This document shows positions 19,745 to 28,603 of a stretch of DNA of 64,000 nucleotides, piece after piece; position 1 is the first letter of the stretch, and every line of letters starts with the position of its first letter. Position numbers and translations under genes: made by a program. The DNA comes from Aquimarina sp. AU474 (GTDB lineage: Bacteria; Bacteroidota; Bacteroidia; Flavobacteriales; Flavobacteriaceae): contig NZ_OMPE01000004.1 of the NCBI RefSeq assembly GCF_900312815.1, positions 1-64,000 of the forward strand. The letters are read 5' to 3'. The notes beneath the pieces were generated by a model that made no database searches, was not told the origin of the DNA, and was given only the letters and a program-made list of their open reading frames with translations.

Positions 19745-20365
19745 TTACTTAGCACCTGCTTTACGCTGTTTGTTGATTTCATCTTGAAGTTTACGCATTA
19801 CTTTTTGCTCTCGTTCTAATGCTCTACGTCTATGCTCTTCAAACTCAGCCTCAGTTTCGGCTAATGCTTTTCTGGCTTGTACCGTGATCGCATTACTATT
19901 TCTAAACTTATAGATAAAGAAACCAAGAAATAATAGTAATCCACCAACGATAAGCCACATTACAGTTTTGTAACTTGATTTGGTAACCGAAGCTCCCATA
20001 AAGTTCATACTGTCTTTTTCTCCTGTGACAGAAGTAAGATTCTCATTAGTTTTGGCTAGAGATTCATTAAGACCAGCAATGGTTGATTTTTGCTCTGATA
20101 TTTGTAAGTTAGAGGTGTTTAATTTAGATTCTAAAGTTTTAATAGAATCAATAGTATTTGCTTTTAATTTGTTTAGCCATACTTGTTTTACCACTTTGTA
20201 TTCTTGATATCTTCCAGATTTTTTTATGACCACATCGAATTGCCCTTTAATACTTTCTTGTCGTAGAGCTTGTTCGGCAGTAAGTTCTTCTTCTTGTGCA
20301 TATGCTCCAGTGGAAAATGAAAATAATAATATAGTAAAAGCTAATAGGTACTGTGGTAATTTCAT
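19745..20365 (-). CDS. Membrane-anchored coiled-coil protein, unknown
   Basis: A 206-residue protein with a signal peptide (MKLPQYLLAFTILLFS to GAYAQEE), a predicted coiled coil at about residues 75-120 (TIDSIKTLESKLNTSNLQIS and onward), one transmembrane helix near 133-152 (VMWLIVGGLLLFLGFFIYKF), and a basic cytoplasmic coiled coil to the C-terminus. So it has a periplasmic N-part and a cytoplasmic tail. It is directly upstream of trmD (70 bp), which is why homologues are sometimes mislabelled as methyltransferases; nothing here resembles one. Function is unknown. Confidence 0.75.
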   Translation of the reverse strand: MKLPQYLLAFTILLFSFSTGAYAQEEELTAEQALRQESIKGQFDVVIKKSGRYQEYKVVKQVWLNKLKANTIDSIKTLESKLNTSNLQISEQKSTIAGLNESLAKTNENLTSVTGEKDSMNFMGASVTKSSYKTVMWLIVGGLLLFLGFFIYKFRNSNAITVQARKALAETEAEFEEHRRRALEREQKVMRKLQDEINKQRKAGAK

Positions 20366-20718
20366 GTGAATAATCTTATTTTTTGGTAATTACGTCAAAA
20401 GTCAATACTATTATGATGATTAAAAAATTAAAACGAAGATATAACTTTTGATTCGTTGTCTTTCTTAAATAGTTATGGCTTTTTGTCTATGGTTAATTGC
20501 TTCTGTAACGGTAATAAATGTACGATATTGTAGGTAATAACAAAGTTTTTTCTGTAAGAATTTACAACATGCACAATAAATAGTTATGTTTCTGGTAATT
20601 AAGGTGTTATGTTTTTGTTGAAAAAACCTTCTAAATCGATCTAAAATTTATGAGATTTTTTAAAATGCATTAAATACCGTAATTAGGAATAGGTATTGTG
20701 TTTGTAGCGTTTGTAAAC
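20366..20718. other. Intergenic region without recognised features
   Basis: About 350 bp between the coiled-coil gene and the GAPDH terminator. It is AT-rich; I see no open frame, RNA gene, clear hairpin or TAnnTTTG with a proper -33 element, although the promoter of the coiled-coil/trmD genes should be in its left part. Confidence 0.5.
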
Positions 20719-20754
20719 AAAAAAAGGCCGTTATCAAGTAACAGCCTTTTTTGT
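20719..20754 (-). terminator. Terminator of gapA
   Basis: On the minus strand AAAAGGCTGTTA, a short loop, TAACGGCCTTTTTTT, one mismatch, ending in T7. It follows the GAPDH stop by about 15 bp. Confidence 0.88.
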
Positions 20755-20769
20755 TGTTTGCGCTTTATA

Positions 20770-22218
20770 TTAGTAATACGTAAAACGTCTTACTTTGGCA
20801 ATATATTTTGATAATCGGATCACCTGGTGACTATATCCATACTCATTATCATACCACACGTATAAAACAGTGTTTTGTCCTTTTGCGTCTACTATAGTTG
20901 CATTACTATCGTAAATAGATGGTGCAGAAGAGCCAACTATATCTGAAGATACTAATTCGTTGTCCAAAGAGTATTTAATTTGCTCAACCAAATTACCTTC
21001 TAATGCATATTTTTTAATTACCGCATTCATACTTTCTTTAGAAGTTTTCTTTTCTAAGTTAAGGTTAAGAATGGCTAAAGATCCATTAGGAACAGGAACA
21101 CGTATAGCGTTTGATGTTAGTTTGCCTTCAAAACTTGGTAATGCCTTAGAAACAGCTTTTCCAGCACCAGTTTCAGTGATAACCATATTTAAAGCAGCAG
21201 CACGGCCTCTTCTGTATTTTTTATGCATATTATCTACTAAGTTTTGATCATTAGTATATGCATGAATAGTTTCTAAATGACCATCGATCACTCCAAAACT
21301 TTCATCTACTGCCTGTAGGATAGGTGTAATTGCATTGGTTGTACAAGAAGCTGCAGAAAATATATTCACTTTGTCAGGATCATGTTCTTTATGATTTACT
21401 CCATGTACAATATTAGGAATACCTTTTCCTGGAGCAGTAAGTAATACTTTGTCAATGCCTTTTGCAGTTAAATGTCTGCTTAAAGCTTCATTGTCTCTAA
21501 AGGCTCCAGTGTTGTCAATAACAAGTGCGTCATTGATTCCGTATGTTGTATAATCTATGTCTTCAGGATTATTGGCACTTATAATGTGCACCGTAGTCCC
21601 ATTTATGATAAGAGAGCTATTAGCGATATCTGTTTCCACAGTACCAGCAAAATCACCATGTACAGAATCATTTCTTAACAAAGAAGCTCTTTTTTCTAAA
21701 ACATCCTCGGTAATCGTTCCTCTTGTAACAATTGCTCTTAGTCTAAGCTGGCTTCCTTTGCCAGTAATAGTCATTAATTCTCTTGCTACTAATCGTCCTA
21801 TTCTACCGAATCCGTACAAAACTACATCCTTAGGAGAAATTGGTTTAAATTGTTTAGCATCTTTTAATTTATCCTGTACAAAACGATTTATAGAGCCAAA
21901 CTCTTCGCTTGCTAAGTGATATTCGTAAGTTAATTTACCTATATCCAATTTTGATGGAGGTAAATCCATTAATTTAATCGCTTGTGCAATTTCTACCGAA
22001 TCGAAGATAGAGATGGGTTTTTGTACAAACTCTCCTGCATATTCATGCAAATTAATAATCTCACTTACGTTTTTATCAATTAATTGATTTCTAAAAAGTA
22101 CTAACTCAATAGAGTTGTCATACCATAGATCACTTACCGTTTTGATAAATGCTACTGTTGCGCGACGCCTATCTGCTTGAAAGGCTAGTTCTTTTTCATA
22201 AACTTCGTTAGAGCTCAT
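20770..22218 (-). CDS. gapA: Glyceraldehyde-3-phosphate dehydrogenase, long form
   Basis: The catalytic part is a standard GAPDH: GFGRIGR at residues 136-142 binds NAD(P), C292 in SAASCTTNAITP is the thiol nucleophile, and DNEYGYSHQV lies near the end. At 482 residues it is about 140 longer than usual. The extra N-terminal region (residues 1-125) is helical, has no signal peptide and no domain I know; long GAPDHs of this type occur in Bacteroidota. It interconverts glyceraldehyde-3-phosphate and 1,3-bisphosphoglycerate in the cytoplasm. Whether this copy serves glycolysis or gluconeogenesis is not clear. It is transcribed alone. Confidence 0.93.
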   Translation of the reverse strand: MSSNEVYEKELAFQADRRRATVAFIKTVSDLWYDNSIELVLFRNQLIDKNVSEIINLHEYAGEFVQKPISIFDSVEIAQAIKLMDLPPSKLDIGKLTYEYHLASEEFGSINRFVQDKLKDAKQFKPISPKDVVLYGFGRIGRLVARELMTITGKGSQLRLRAIVTRGTITEDVLEKRASLLRNDSVHGDFAGTVETDIANSSLIINGTTVHIISANNPEDIDYTTYGINDALVIDNTGAFRDNEALSRHLTAKGIDKVLLTAPGKGIPNIVHGVNHKEHDPDKVNIFSAASCTTNAITPILQAVDESFGVIDGHLETIHAYTNDQNLVDNMHKKYRRGRAAALNMVITETGAGKAVSKALPSFEGKLTSNAIRVPVPNGSLAILNLNLEKKTSKESMNAVIKKYALEGNLVEQIKYSLDNELVSSDIVGSSAPSIYDSNATIVDAKGQNTVLYVWYDNEYGYSHQVIRLSKYIAKVRRFTYY

Positions 22219-22254
22219 AATGTTGTTGTGTTTTTACAGTCTTGAAATTTCGTG

Positions 22255-22262
22255 CAAAAGTA
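22255..22262 (-). promoter_or_regulatory. Probable -7 element of gapA
   Basis: On the minus strand TACTTTTG, an exact TAnnTTTG match, about 37 bp before the GAPDH ATG. The -33 element is not clear (a TTTC lies at a suitable distance). Confidence 0.5.
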
Positions 22263-22298
22263 TATATTTCAATCGTTTTCGTGAAACCTTTTTTCATA

Positions 22299-22333
22299 AA
22301 AAATCTCATTACTTTTTATGGTAATGAGATTTT
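22299..22333 (-). terminator. Terminator of the HtrA protease gene
   Basis: AAAATCTCATTAC, eight bases, GTAATGAGATTTT is a perfect 13-bp stem with T and A runs, about 30 bp past the protease stop. Confidence 0.88.
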
Positions 22334-22363
22334 CCATTGTATATCTGGTTTTTTTAAAAGGCT

Positions 22364-23782
22364 TTACTGAAATACAAACTCCCTTTTTTCACCACTTCGA
22401 TCAATTAGACTAATGGTTATATCTTCATCTTGATACTTGCTCTCAATAATATCTTTTACTTCAAGTACATTCTTTATTTTCTTACCATCTATCTCGCTAA
22501 TGATAAGTCCTTCGAGATTATATCTTTGTTGCATGCGAGTGCTTAAAGCTTTGCTGATTACAACTCCATGGTTAAGATTAAACTTTTTTAAATAATCTTG
22601 TTTTGGATTGGCTACCTCGATACCAACATCCTTAATTACATATCTTTGAATTACATATTTGCTAAGTTTAACTGGTAACACTAATTCTTTTGTTTGTCGA
22701 ACTATTTTAACATTAATAATGTCATTAGGGCTTTTACTATTTACATAACCCGTTAGATCAGAGAACTTTCGTATTTGTTGTCCGTCAATTTCTCTTATTA
22801 CGTCACCTTCTTTTAATCCTGCTTTTTCAGCTCCGCTATTCTCTGTGACCGATGTTACGAAGACTCCTTGAGAAACAGAGATGTTATATTCTTTTGTGAC
22901 TTCGGGATTTATGGTTCCTCCTGTGATACCTAAAATACCACGTTGTACATCTCCAAACTCTAAGATGTCCTCCACAATTTTTCTTGCATTATTTGAAGGT
23001 ACTGCAAAAGCATAACCCACATAACTTCCGGTTTGAGATGTTATGGCTGTATTAATACCAATAAGTTCACCTCTTACATTTACTAAGGCTCCCCCACTAT
23101 TTCCTGGGTTTATCGCTGCATCTGTTTGTATAAAAGATTGGTATTTACTATCTGCTTCATTAAGATCCCTAGATTTTGCACTTATGATTCCGGCAGTTAC
23201 GGTAGAGGTAAGATTAAATGGATTACCAACAGCAAGAACCCATTCACCGATTTTTGCGGTATTTGAATCTCCAAATGGAATATATGATAATTTCTCTTCT
23301 GTGTCTATTTTAATTAATGCGATATCATTTTGAGGAGAGGTTCCTATAACCGTCGCTTTATATGATTTATTGTTGTTTAGAGTAACTTCTAGGTCTGTAG
23401 CACCATCAATTACATGGTTGTTAGTAACAATATAACCATCTTCGGTAATAATTACACCTGAACCTGCTCCCTGAATTCTTCTTTTCTCAGGAGCTCCATT
23501 TCTTAAAAACTCCATTAGATTTCTTGGGGTCTTAGAGACTCCATATTGTTTAACGTGTACTACTGCATTAACAGTTTTTTCTGCTGCAATGGTAAAGTCT
23601 GCTCCTACTTCCAAAGGAGTGGTGTTGGTGTTTGCAACAGTATACGTTGTTGGTATTATGTTTGGTTGAACCTCGCTTTGAGTAACTACAGTTGGTTCTG
23701 GTTCTAAAAACATTTTATAGGCACTTAAGGTAAGTGCTCCTGCCAGGATGGCTACAATTAATAAACTCAAATATCTTTTCAT
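22364..23782 (-). CDS. DegP/HtrA-family periplasmic serine protease
   Basis: A 472-residue envelope protease and chaperone for misfolded proteins. Residues 4-24 form a membrane anchor or uncleaved signal. The trypsin-like triad is complete: H123 in VTNNHVIDG, D153 in NDIALIKID and S229 in NPGNSGGALV. A PDZ domain follows at about 280-365 (GVFVTSVTENSGAEKAGLKE, GDVIREIDGQ) and a second, more diverged PDZ-like domain ends the protein. The architecture is that of DegQ/DegP. It is transcribed alone, divergently from dapF. No envelope-stress promoter can be recognised. Confidence 0.93.
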   Translation of the reverse strand: MKRYLSLLIVAILAGALTLSAYKMFLEPEPTVVTQSEVQPNIIPTTYTVANTNTTPLEVGADFTIAAEKTVNAVVHVKQYGVSKTPRNLMEFLRNGAPEKRRIQGAGSGVIITEDGYIVTNNHVIDGATDLEVTLNNNKSYKATVIGTSPQNDIALIKIDTEEKLSYIPFGDSNTAKIGEWVLAVGNPFNLTSTVTAGIISAKSRDLNEADSKYQSFIQTDAAINPGNSGGALVNVRGELIGINTAITSQTGSYVGYAFAVPSNNARKIVEDILEFGDVQRGILGITGGTINPEVTKEYNISVSQGVFVTSVTENSGAEKAGLKEGDVIREIDGQQIRKFSDLTGYVNSKSPNDIINVKIVRQTKELVLPVKLSKYVIQRYVIKDVGIEVANPKQDYLKKFNLNHGVVISKALSTRMQQRYNLEGLIISEIDGKKIKNVLEVKDIIESKYQDEDITISLIDRSGEKREFVFQ

Positions 23783-23919
23783 CTCCTTATTTTTTTTTAT
23801 TCTGTTTAACTATTACTATATAGATAGACTATCAATAACTACTAAAATTACAATTATAGTATACTTTTTTTGTGATTTTTAACTCACAATTAACAACAGC
23901 ATTATGTGAACATTCTTTG

Positions 23920-23927
23920 TACCTTTG
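23920..23927 (+). promoter_or_regulatory. Probable -7 element of the dapF operon
   Basis: TACCTTTG matches TAnnTTTG exactly and ends 19 bp before the dapF ATG. A clear TTTG at -33 is absent. Confidence 0.5.
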
Positions 23928-23946
23928 TCTTCATAATTGAATACTA

Positions 23947-24732
23947 ATGACCTTTACATTTTATAAATACCAGGGTACAGGAAATGATTTTGTAATCATT
24001 GATAATCGTGAATCATTAATCTCCAAAAATAGTACCAAATTATTTGCAAGATTATGCGATCGAAAATTCGGCATAGGTGCAGATGGTTTAATGTTATTGG
24101 AACTTCCTGATAATGAGGAAGATGATTTTAAGATGGTCTATTTTAACGCGGATGGAAATGAAAGCTCAATGTGTGGTAATGGTGGGAGATGTCTTGTTGC
24201 TTTTGCTGCTTTTTTAAGGATTATCGTAGATACCGCTACATTTACTGCTATCGATGGAAAACATAAGGCTGAAATAAAGGATGGATTGGTGCATTTGCAA
24301 ATGCAAGATGTTTCTGATATTGAAACGTACGAGTCCCATTTATTTTTAGATACGGGTTCTCCGCATCATGTAACTTTGGTAGACGCTTTGTCGGATTTTG
24401 ATGTCGAAAATGTAGGTCGAAAAATTAGAAATGGAGCTCCTTATTATGAAACAGGGAGCAATGTGAATTTTGTAGAAAAGAAAAACGGAAGTGTTTTTGC
24501 TGTGAGAACATATGAAAGGGGAGTAGAAGATGAAACTCTATCTTGCGGAACAGGTGTTACTGCGGTTGCCCTTTCTATGCATGCAACAAATCAAACAAAA
24601 GAAGAAAATGTTAGTATACAAACACCAGGTGGGGAGTTAAAGGTTACTTTTAAGAGCACTCCTAGTGGGTATAGAGATATATTTTTAATTGGCCCTGCAG
24701 AGCAGGTTTTTAAAGGTGAAATTACATGTTAA
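23947..24732 (+). CDS. dapF: Diaminopimelate epimerase
   Basis: DapF converts LL-diaminopimelate to meso-diaminopimelate, the direct precursor of lysine and of the peptidoglycan cross-linking residue. The 261-residue protein has both catalytic cysteines: C76 in SSMCGNGGRC and C200 in ETLSCGTGVTA. YQGTGNDFVIIDN at the N-terminus and GIGADGL are also typical. It heads an operon with a GNAT gene (7-bp overlap) and mltG (11-bp overlap). dapA of the same pathway is at 42012-42881. Confidence 0.97.
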   Translation: MTFTFYKYQGTGNDFVIIDNRESLISKNSTKLFARLCDRKFGIGADGLMLLELPDNEEDDFKMVYFNADGNESSMCGNGGRCLVAFAAFLRIIVDTATFTAIDGKHKAEIKDGLVHLQMQDVSDIETYESHLFLDTGSPHHVTLVDALSDFDVENVGRKIRNGAPYYETGSNVNFVEKKNGSVFAVRTYERGVEDETLSCGTGVTAVALSMHATNQTKEENVSIQTPGGELKVTFKSTPSGYRDIFLIGPAEQVFKGEITC

Positions 24733-25253
24733 CTTTAAAAGGCAAAAATATATACTTACGAGCTCTTGAGCCCGAAGATATTGATTTTATCTATACTATC
24801 GAGAATGATGAACGGATCTGGGAAATGAGTTCTACGCAAACACCGTATTCTCGTTTTTTGATCATGCAGTATCTAGAAAATGCACATCAGGATATTTATG
24901 AAATAAAACAATTAAGGTTGGTAATTTGCGCTAAGGATGATGCGTTATTAGGACTTATTGATTTATTTGACTTTAATCCCACTCATAATAGAGCAGGGGT
25001 AGGTGTTATTATTGCAGAAGATGAAAATAGAGGAAAAGGGTATGGAGCTGAAGCCCTTGAGCTTATTATCAAATACGGTAAAACTCACCTTCGACTTCAT
25101 CAATTATATGCAAATATTTCTGAACATAATACGGCGAGCATTAAGCTTTTTGAAAATCAAGGGTTTAATAAAATAGGGGTAAAGAAAGAGTGGAATTTGA
25201 TAAATGGTTCCTATACAGATGAATTTTTATATCAATTAATATATGTACATTAA
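24726..25253 (+). CDS. GNAT-family N-acetyltransferase (RimJ/RimL type)
   Basis: A 175-residue acetyltransferase. The opening LTLKGKNIYLRALEPEDIDF is typical of RimJ/RimL and SpeG-like GNATs, and the acetyl-CoA loop is ENRGKGYGAEAL (the R/Q-x-x-G-x-G/A signature). ANISEHNTASIKLFENQGF follows. Substrate is unknown; N-terminal amines of ribosomal proteins or polyamines are typical for the family. It overlaps dapF by 7 bp and mltG by 11 bp, so the three are translated as a unit. Confidence 0.9.
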   Translation: MLTLKGKNIYLRALEPEDIDFIYTIENDERIWEMSSTQTPYSRFLIMQYLENAHQDIYEIKQLRLVICAKDDALLGLIDLFDFNPTHNRAGVGVIIAEDENRGKGYGAEALELIIKYGKTHLRLHQLYANISEHNTASIKLFENQGFNKIGVKKEWNLINGSYTDEFLYQLIYVH

Positions 25254-26286
25254 AAAAATACTATTAGCTATTGTATTGATCGGCTTGTTGGCTGGAGGGA
25301 TTTTTGCTTATTATGTATACCAAGCGGTTTTTTCTCCCAATACTAATTTTGAATCAGAGACTACTAATGTGTATATCCCTACTGGCGGTACGTATACAGA
25401 GCTTATAGAGGTGATTACCCCTGTGGTTAAAGATATTTATAGTTTTGATCGAATTGCTCGAAGAAAGGGGTATGTTAATCATATTAAAGCTGGGCGATTT
25501 ATTATATCAAAAGGGTCGAATAATAATGAAATTATTAATATTTTACGTAGTAAAAATGCACCTATTCATGTGAGTTTTAATAATCAAGAAAGGCTTGAAA
25601 ATCTAGCCGGACGTATTGCAAAACAGATAGAAACAGATAGTGTGTCTTTGGTGCGTGTTTTTAAAGACGAGTCATTTACGAAAGCTAATGGTTTTTCTAT
25701 CGAGTCGGCCTTGTCTATGTATATACCTAATAAATATGAATTTTTTTGGAATACATCAGCAGAGCAATTCAGGGAAAGAATGCTGAAAGAGTATAAGCGG
25801 TTTTGGAATGAAAAAAGAGTAAAAAAGGCAAAAGAAATAGGGTTGACTCCTGTTGAGGTGATCACCATTGCTTCTATAGTTCAAAAAGAGACAGCTAAGG
25901 TTGATGAACGACCAAGAGTTGCTGGTGTCTATATGAATAGGTATACTAATGGTTGGAAGTTGGATGCTGATCCTACAGTAATTTATGCTATCAAAAAACA
26001 TAGAGATGATTGGGATACGGTTATTAAACGTGTTTTGTACAAGGATTTAGAATTAGATAGTCCGTATAATACATATAAGTACGCAACATTACCACCGGGG
26101 CCAATAACAATGCCTGATATTTCTTCAATAAATGCAGTACTTAACTATGAAAAACATGATTATTATTTTTTTGTAGCTAATATTGAGAATATGGGATATC
26201 ATAAGTTTGCAAAAACAATAGCGCAGCATAATCGCAATAAAAAACAGTATATAAGCTGGATAAATAAACAGGGTATAAAACGGTAA
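25243..26286 (+). CDS. mltG: Endolytic murein transglycosylase MltG
   Basis: MltG cuts nascent glycan strands at the inner membrane and is thought to end their elongation. The 347-residue protein has one N-terminal transmembrane helix (about residues 5-27) and a YceG domain with the catalytic Glu in IASIVQKETAKVDERPRVA. GVYMNRYTNGWKLDADPTVI and SPYNTYKYATLPPGPITMP are further family blocks. Length is normal. It is the last gene of the dapF-GNAT-mltG operon, which joins cell-wall precursor synthesis with glycan strand release. Confidence 0.95.
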   Translation: MYIKKILLAIVLIGLLAGGIFAYYVYQAVFSPNTNFESETTNVYIPTGGTYTELIEVITPVVKDIYSFDRIARRKGYVNHIKAGRFIISKGSNNNEIINILRSKNAPIHVSFNNQERLENLAGRIAKQIETDSVSLVRVFKDESFTKANGFSIESALSMYIPNKYEFFWNTSAEQFRERMLKEYKRFWNEKRVKKAKEIGLTPVEVITIASIVQKETAKVDERPRVAGVYMNRYTNGWKLDADPTVIYAIKKHRDDWDTVIKRVLYKDLELDSPYNTYKYATLPPGPITMPDISSINAVLNYEKHDYYFFVANIENMGYHKFAKTIAQHNRNKKQYISWINKQGIKR

Positions 26287-26569
26287 AATTCAAGTTGTGT
26301 TTTTGTAAGAAAAAATCTTAGTTTTTTTTGTTTTAACAAAAAAAATCGAATGACTTATTAACAAAAACATGTGTTTTTTGTGAATTACTAAAAGAGTTTA
26401 CTGTTTATTTCTACTCGACTAAAACGCTGTAATTGACGTTTAAGTGTTTAGTTTCTTTGTTTTTTAATGTTTTTTAACCTTTTTTTTTGATTTTTATAGG
26501 GGTAAATACCTGTTTTTCAGCATTATAATTATTTTAACAATTACTGAGTGAATATTTGAAAAAATATCA

Positions 26570-26577
26570 TATCTTTG
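26570..26577 (+). promoter_or_regulatory. -7 element before the lysozyme-like gene
   Basis: TATCTTTG is a perfect -7 element. The start of transcription should be near 26582. The nearest TTTG (26555-26558) is too close to be the -33 element, so upstream recognition is unclear. Confidence 0.6.
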
Positions 26578-26583
26578 CACGGC

Positions 26584-26630
26584 AAAAATTTAAGTAGTGG
26601 GGAACATCTTTTGGGATGTCTACTTAGAAA
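26584..26630 (+). promoter_or_regulatory. Leader hairpin at the transcription start
   Basis: AAATTTAAGTAG (left arm) pairs with CTACTTAGAAATTT (right arm), and ACATC pairs with GATGT inside, leaving one bulge (TGGGGA). The structure would begin nearly at the first transcribed base and end just before the ATG at 26639. It could stabilise the mRNA or control translation. Confidence 0.45.
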
Positions 26631-26638
26631 TTTTTTAT

Positions 26639-27280
26639 ATGATAAAGAGGATAATAGGATTATCTATATTACTTACAATTGGGGGGATACTTTTGTTAAG
26701 TTTTACAACAAAAGAAAGCTTGGATCTTTCTTCTTATAATACTGCAGGTTTAGATCTGTATTATATAGCACCTAATTTTAATGAGATAGAGGATGAGGAG
26801 GTTTTGATATCTCCAGAGCTTGGGAAATCTTACATTGGCTTTAAAGAAGCACTTGCTTTTAAAGAATCTCGAGGAGATTATGGAGTTGTAAATCAATTTG
26901 GATATATGGGGAAATATCAATTTGGCAAAGGTACTTTGGCTCTTATTGGTATTAAAAATGTAAATAGGAATGATTTTCTAGCTAATCCTGCACTTCAGGA
27001 AAAAGCATTTCATGCATACGTTTCTAGAAATAAATGGGTTTTGCGTAGAGATATTAAATGGTTCGTAGGTAAAAGAATGAATGGTATAGAGATTACTGAA
27101 TCAGGAATTCTGGCAGCAGCACATTTGGCTGGACCAAACGCCGTTAAAAGATATCTACGTAGTGGTGGTGTAGATGGGTTTGCTGATGCATTTGGTACCA
27201 CGATTCGTTATTATATGAAACGTTTTGGCGGATATGATACTTCTTTTGTACTTGCGGATAGAAGAGCAAAAGCTATCTAA
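26639..27280 (+). CDS. Lysozyme-like/SLT-fold exported protein
   Basis: The reading frame continues back to a GTG at 26597, but that codon lies inside the leader hairpin; the ATG at 26639 gives a proper N-terminal signal/anchor (MIKRIIGLSILLTIGGILLL), so I take that start, giving 213 residues. The second half resembles lytic transglycosylase/lysozyme folds: FKEALAFKESRGDYGVVNQF with a candidate catalytic Glu, then GYMGKYQFGKGTLALIG, and ILAAAHLAGPNAVKRYL. It probably acts on peptidoglycan in the periplasm. It is downstream of mltG but has its own promoter. Confidence 0.8.
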   Translation: MIKRIIGLSILLTIGGILLLSFTTKESLDLSSYNTAGLDLYYIAPNFNEIEDEEVLISPELGKSYIGFKEALAFKESRGDYGVVNQFGYMGKYQFGKGTLALIGIKNVNRNDFLANPALQEKAFHAYVSRNKWVLRRDIKWFVGKRMNGIEITESGILAAAHLAGPNAVKRYLRSGGVDGFADAFGTTIRYYMKRFGGYDTSFVLADRRAKAI

Positions 27281-27286
27281 AGTAAC

Positions 27287-28018
27287 TTAATAATCTCTTT
27301 GAATAATATATATAGTAGGTTTTTTGTGAAGGTCTATTTCTTCATGCTGCCATTCGCTCATCGTTTTTGTAGAAATAAACTCTGTGGTAAGTGTAATATC
27401 ACTAGCAATACATAAATGTGTGTTTGGATGAAGTATCGCTTTAAGATCAGCGAACATCTTGTCATTTCTATAAGGGGTTTCAATAAAAATTTGTGCTTGA
27501 TTTTTTTCTAAAGAAATCTTTTCTAATTGTTTTATTGTTGATTTTCTATCTGCTTTATCAATAGGAAGGTATCCGTTAAAGGTAAAACTTTGGCCGTTCA
27601 TACCACTACTCATCATGGCTAATAATATAGAAGAAGGTCCTACTAGAGGGATAACCTTTATGTTTTTCTCGTGTGCGATTTTGATTACCTCTGCTCCGGG
27701 ATCTGCAATTCCTGGGCAGCCAGCATCTGACATCAATCCGATCGATTCGCCATTCAAACAAGGTGTTAGGTAGGCTGGTATTTCAGAGGTGTCCGTGTAT
27801 TTGTTGACAGTTTGGATAACTATTGAGCGTTGAGATTTGCTCGGACTCACTTTTTTAATAAATCTTCTTGCAGGTTTTTCGTTCTCTACGATATAATGAT
27901 TTACTTGTTCGAGTACTTTTTTGATGGATATAGGTAATACTTCTAAAGGAACATCGTCTCCCAGTCGAGTGGGAATAAGATATAATTTTCCTTTGGGATC
28001 TAGGGGTTTAAGCTCCAT
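27287..28018 (-). CDS. SAM-dependent methyltransferase, RsmI-like (tetrapyrrole methylase fold)
   Basis: A 243-residue paralogue of RsmI, the enzyme that 2'-O-methylates C1402 of 16S rRNA. The opening GKLYLIPTRLGDDVPLEVLP replaces the YVVATPIGNL of true RsmI, while the SAM-binding block IGLMSDAGCPGIADPGAEVI and VGPSSILLAMMSSGMNGQSF are kept. FIETPYRNDKM follows. It is shorter than RsmI, lacking its C-terminal domain. Flavobacteria usually have both; the true rsmI is not in this window, and the target of this one is unknown. Confidence 0.88.
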   Translation of the reverse strand: MELKPLDPKGKLYLIPTRLGDDVPLEVLPISIKKVLEQVNHYIVENEKPARRFIKKVSPSKSQRSIVIQTVNKYTDTSEIPAYLTPCLNGESIGLMSDAGCPGIADPGAEVIKIAHEKNIKVIPLVGPSSILLAMMSSGMNGQSFTFNGYLPIDKADRKSTIKQLEKISLEKNQAQIFIETPYRNDKMFADLKAILHPNTHLCIASDITLTTEFISTKTMSEWQHEEIDLHKKPTIYIIQRDY

Positions 28019-28125
28019 AGGTTTTAAGATAACTTAGTTGTTTAGGTGGATTTGATTTATGTTATTGTGTACTATGAATACACATATTCAATTCTAAATA
28101 TACAAAAACTTTATGTCCAAAAATG

Positions 28126-28590
28126 TTAATGCTCTTTTTCGAGTTTGGTTACAATAATATCGCAAGCTTTATCTAGCATTTGATATACATCTTCAAAGCC
28201 TTGTTCTCCACCATAGTATGGATCAGGAACATCCAAATTATCATTAGGATAAAGTTCATTAAGGATAAGTTTGACTTTGTTCTTGTTGTGATTGTCTTTT
28301 GTGAGTTTTAAAATGTTGTCATGATTAGAATTATCCATGGCGTAAATCAGATCATAAGTGTTAAAATCACTGATTGTAAATTGCGCTGCTCTTTGATTTG
28401 TAATGTCGATACCGTATTTTTTTGCAATTTGTATGGATCTTGGGTCGGGGAGGTTTCCAATGTGATAACTACTAGTGCCAGATGAAGCAGCAATATATTT
28501 GCTTGGGTCTAGTTTGGATTTTAGGATACCTTCTGCTAATGGGGATCTGCAGATATTGCCTAAGCATACCATTAGAATTTTGATTTTCAT
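28126..28590 (-). CDS. Low-molecular-weight protein-tyrosine phosphatase
   Basis: The 154-residue protein begins with the P-loop VCLGNICRSPLAEG, in which C9 is the nucleophile and R15 binds phosphate. The general-acid Asp is in NLDVPDPYYGG. Such phosphatases act on tyrosine-phosphorylated kinases or sugar-polymer export regulators; the target here is unknown. It lies 13 bp downstream of dnaA on the same strand and is probably co-transcribed with it. Confidence 0.94.
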   Translation of the reverse strand: MKIKILMVCLGNICRSPLAEGILKSKLDPSKYIAASSGTSSYHIGNLPDPRSIQIAKKYGIDITNQRAAQFTISDFNTYDLIYAMDNSNHDNILKLTKDNHNKNKVKLILNELYPNDNLDVPDPYYGGEQGFEDVYQMLDKACDIIVTKLEKEH

Positions 28591-28603
28591 TCTGACAAAA
28601 GAT

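Noticed and set aside
26322..26345. Perfect inverted repeat of T8-GTT and AAC-A8 after mltG
   Set aside because: A stem almost only of A-T pairs with a 2-base loop is a poor terminator, and such runs are frequent in this genome.
26597..26638. GTG-initiated N-terminal extension of the lysozyme-like protein
   Set aside because: The codon lies inside the leader hairpin and only some 15 nt after the expected transcription start; the ATG at 26639 directly precedes the signal peptide.
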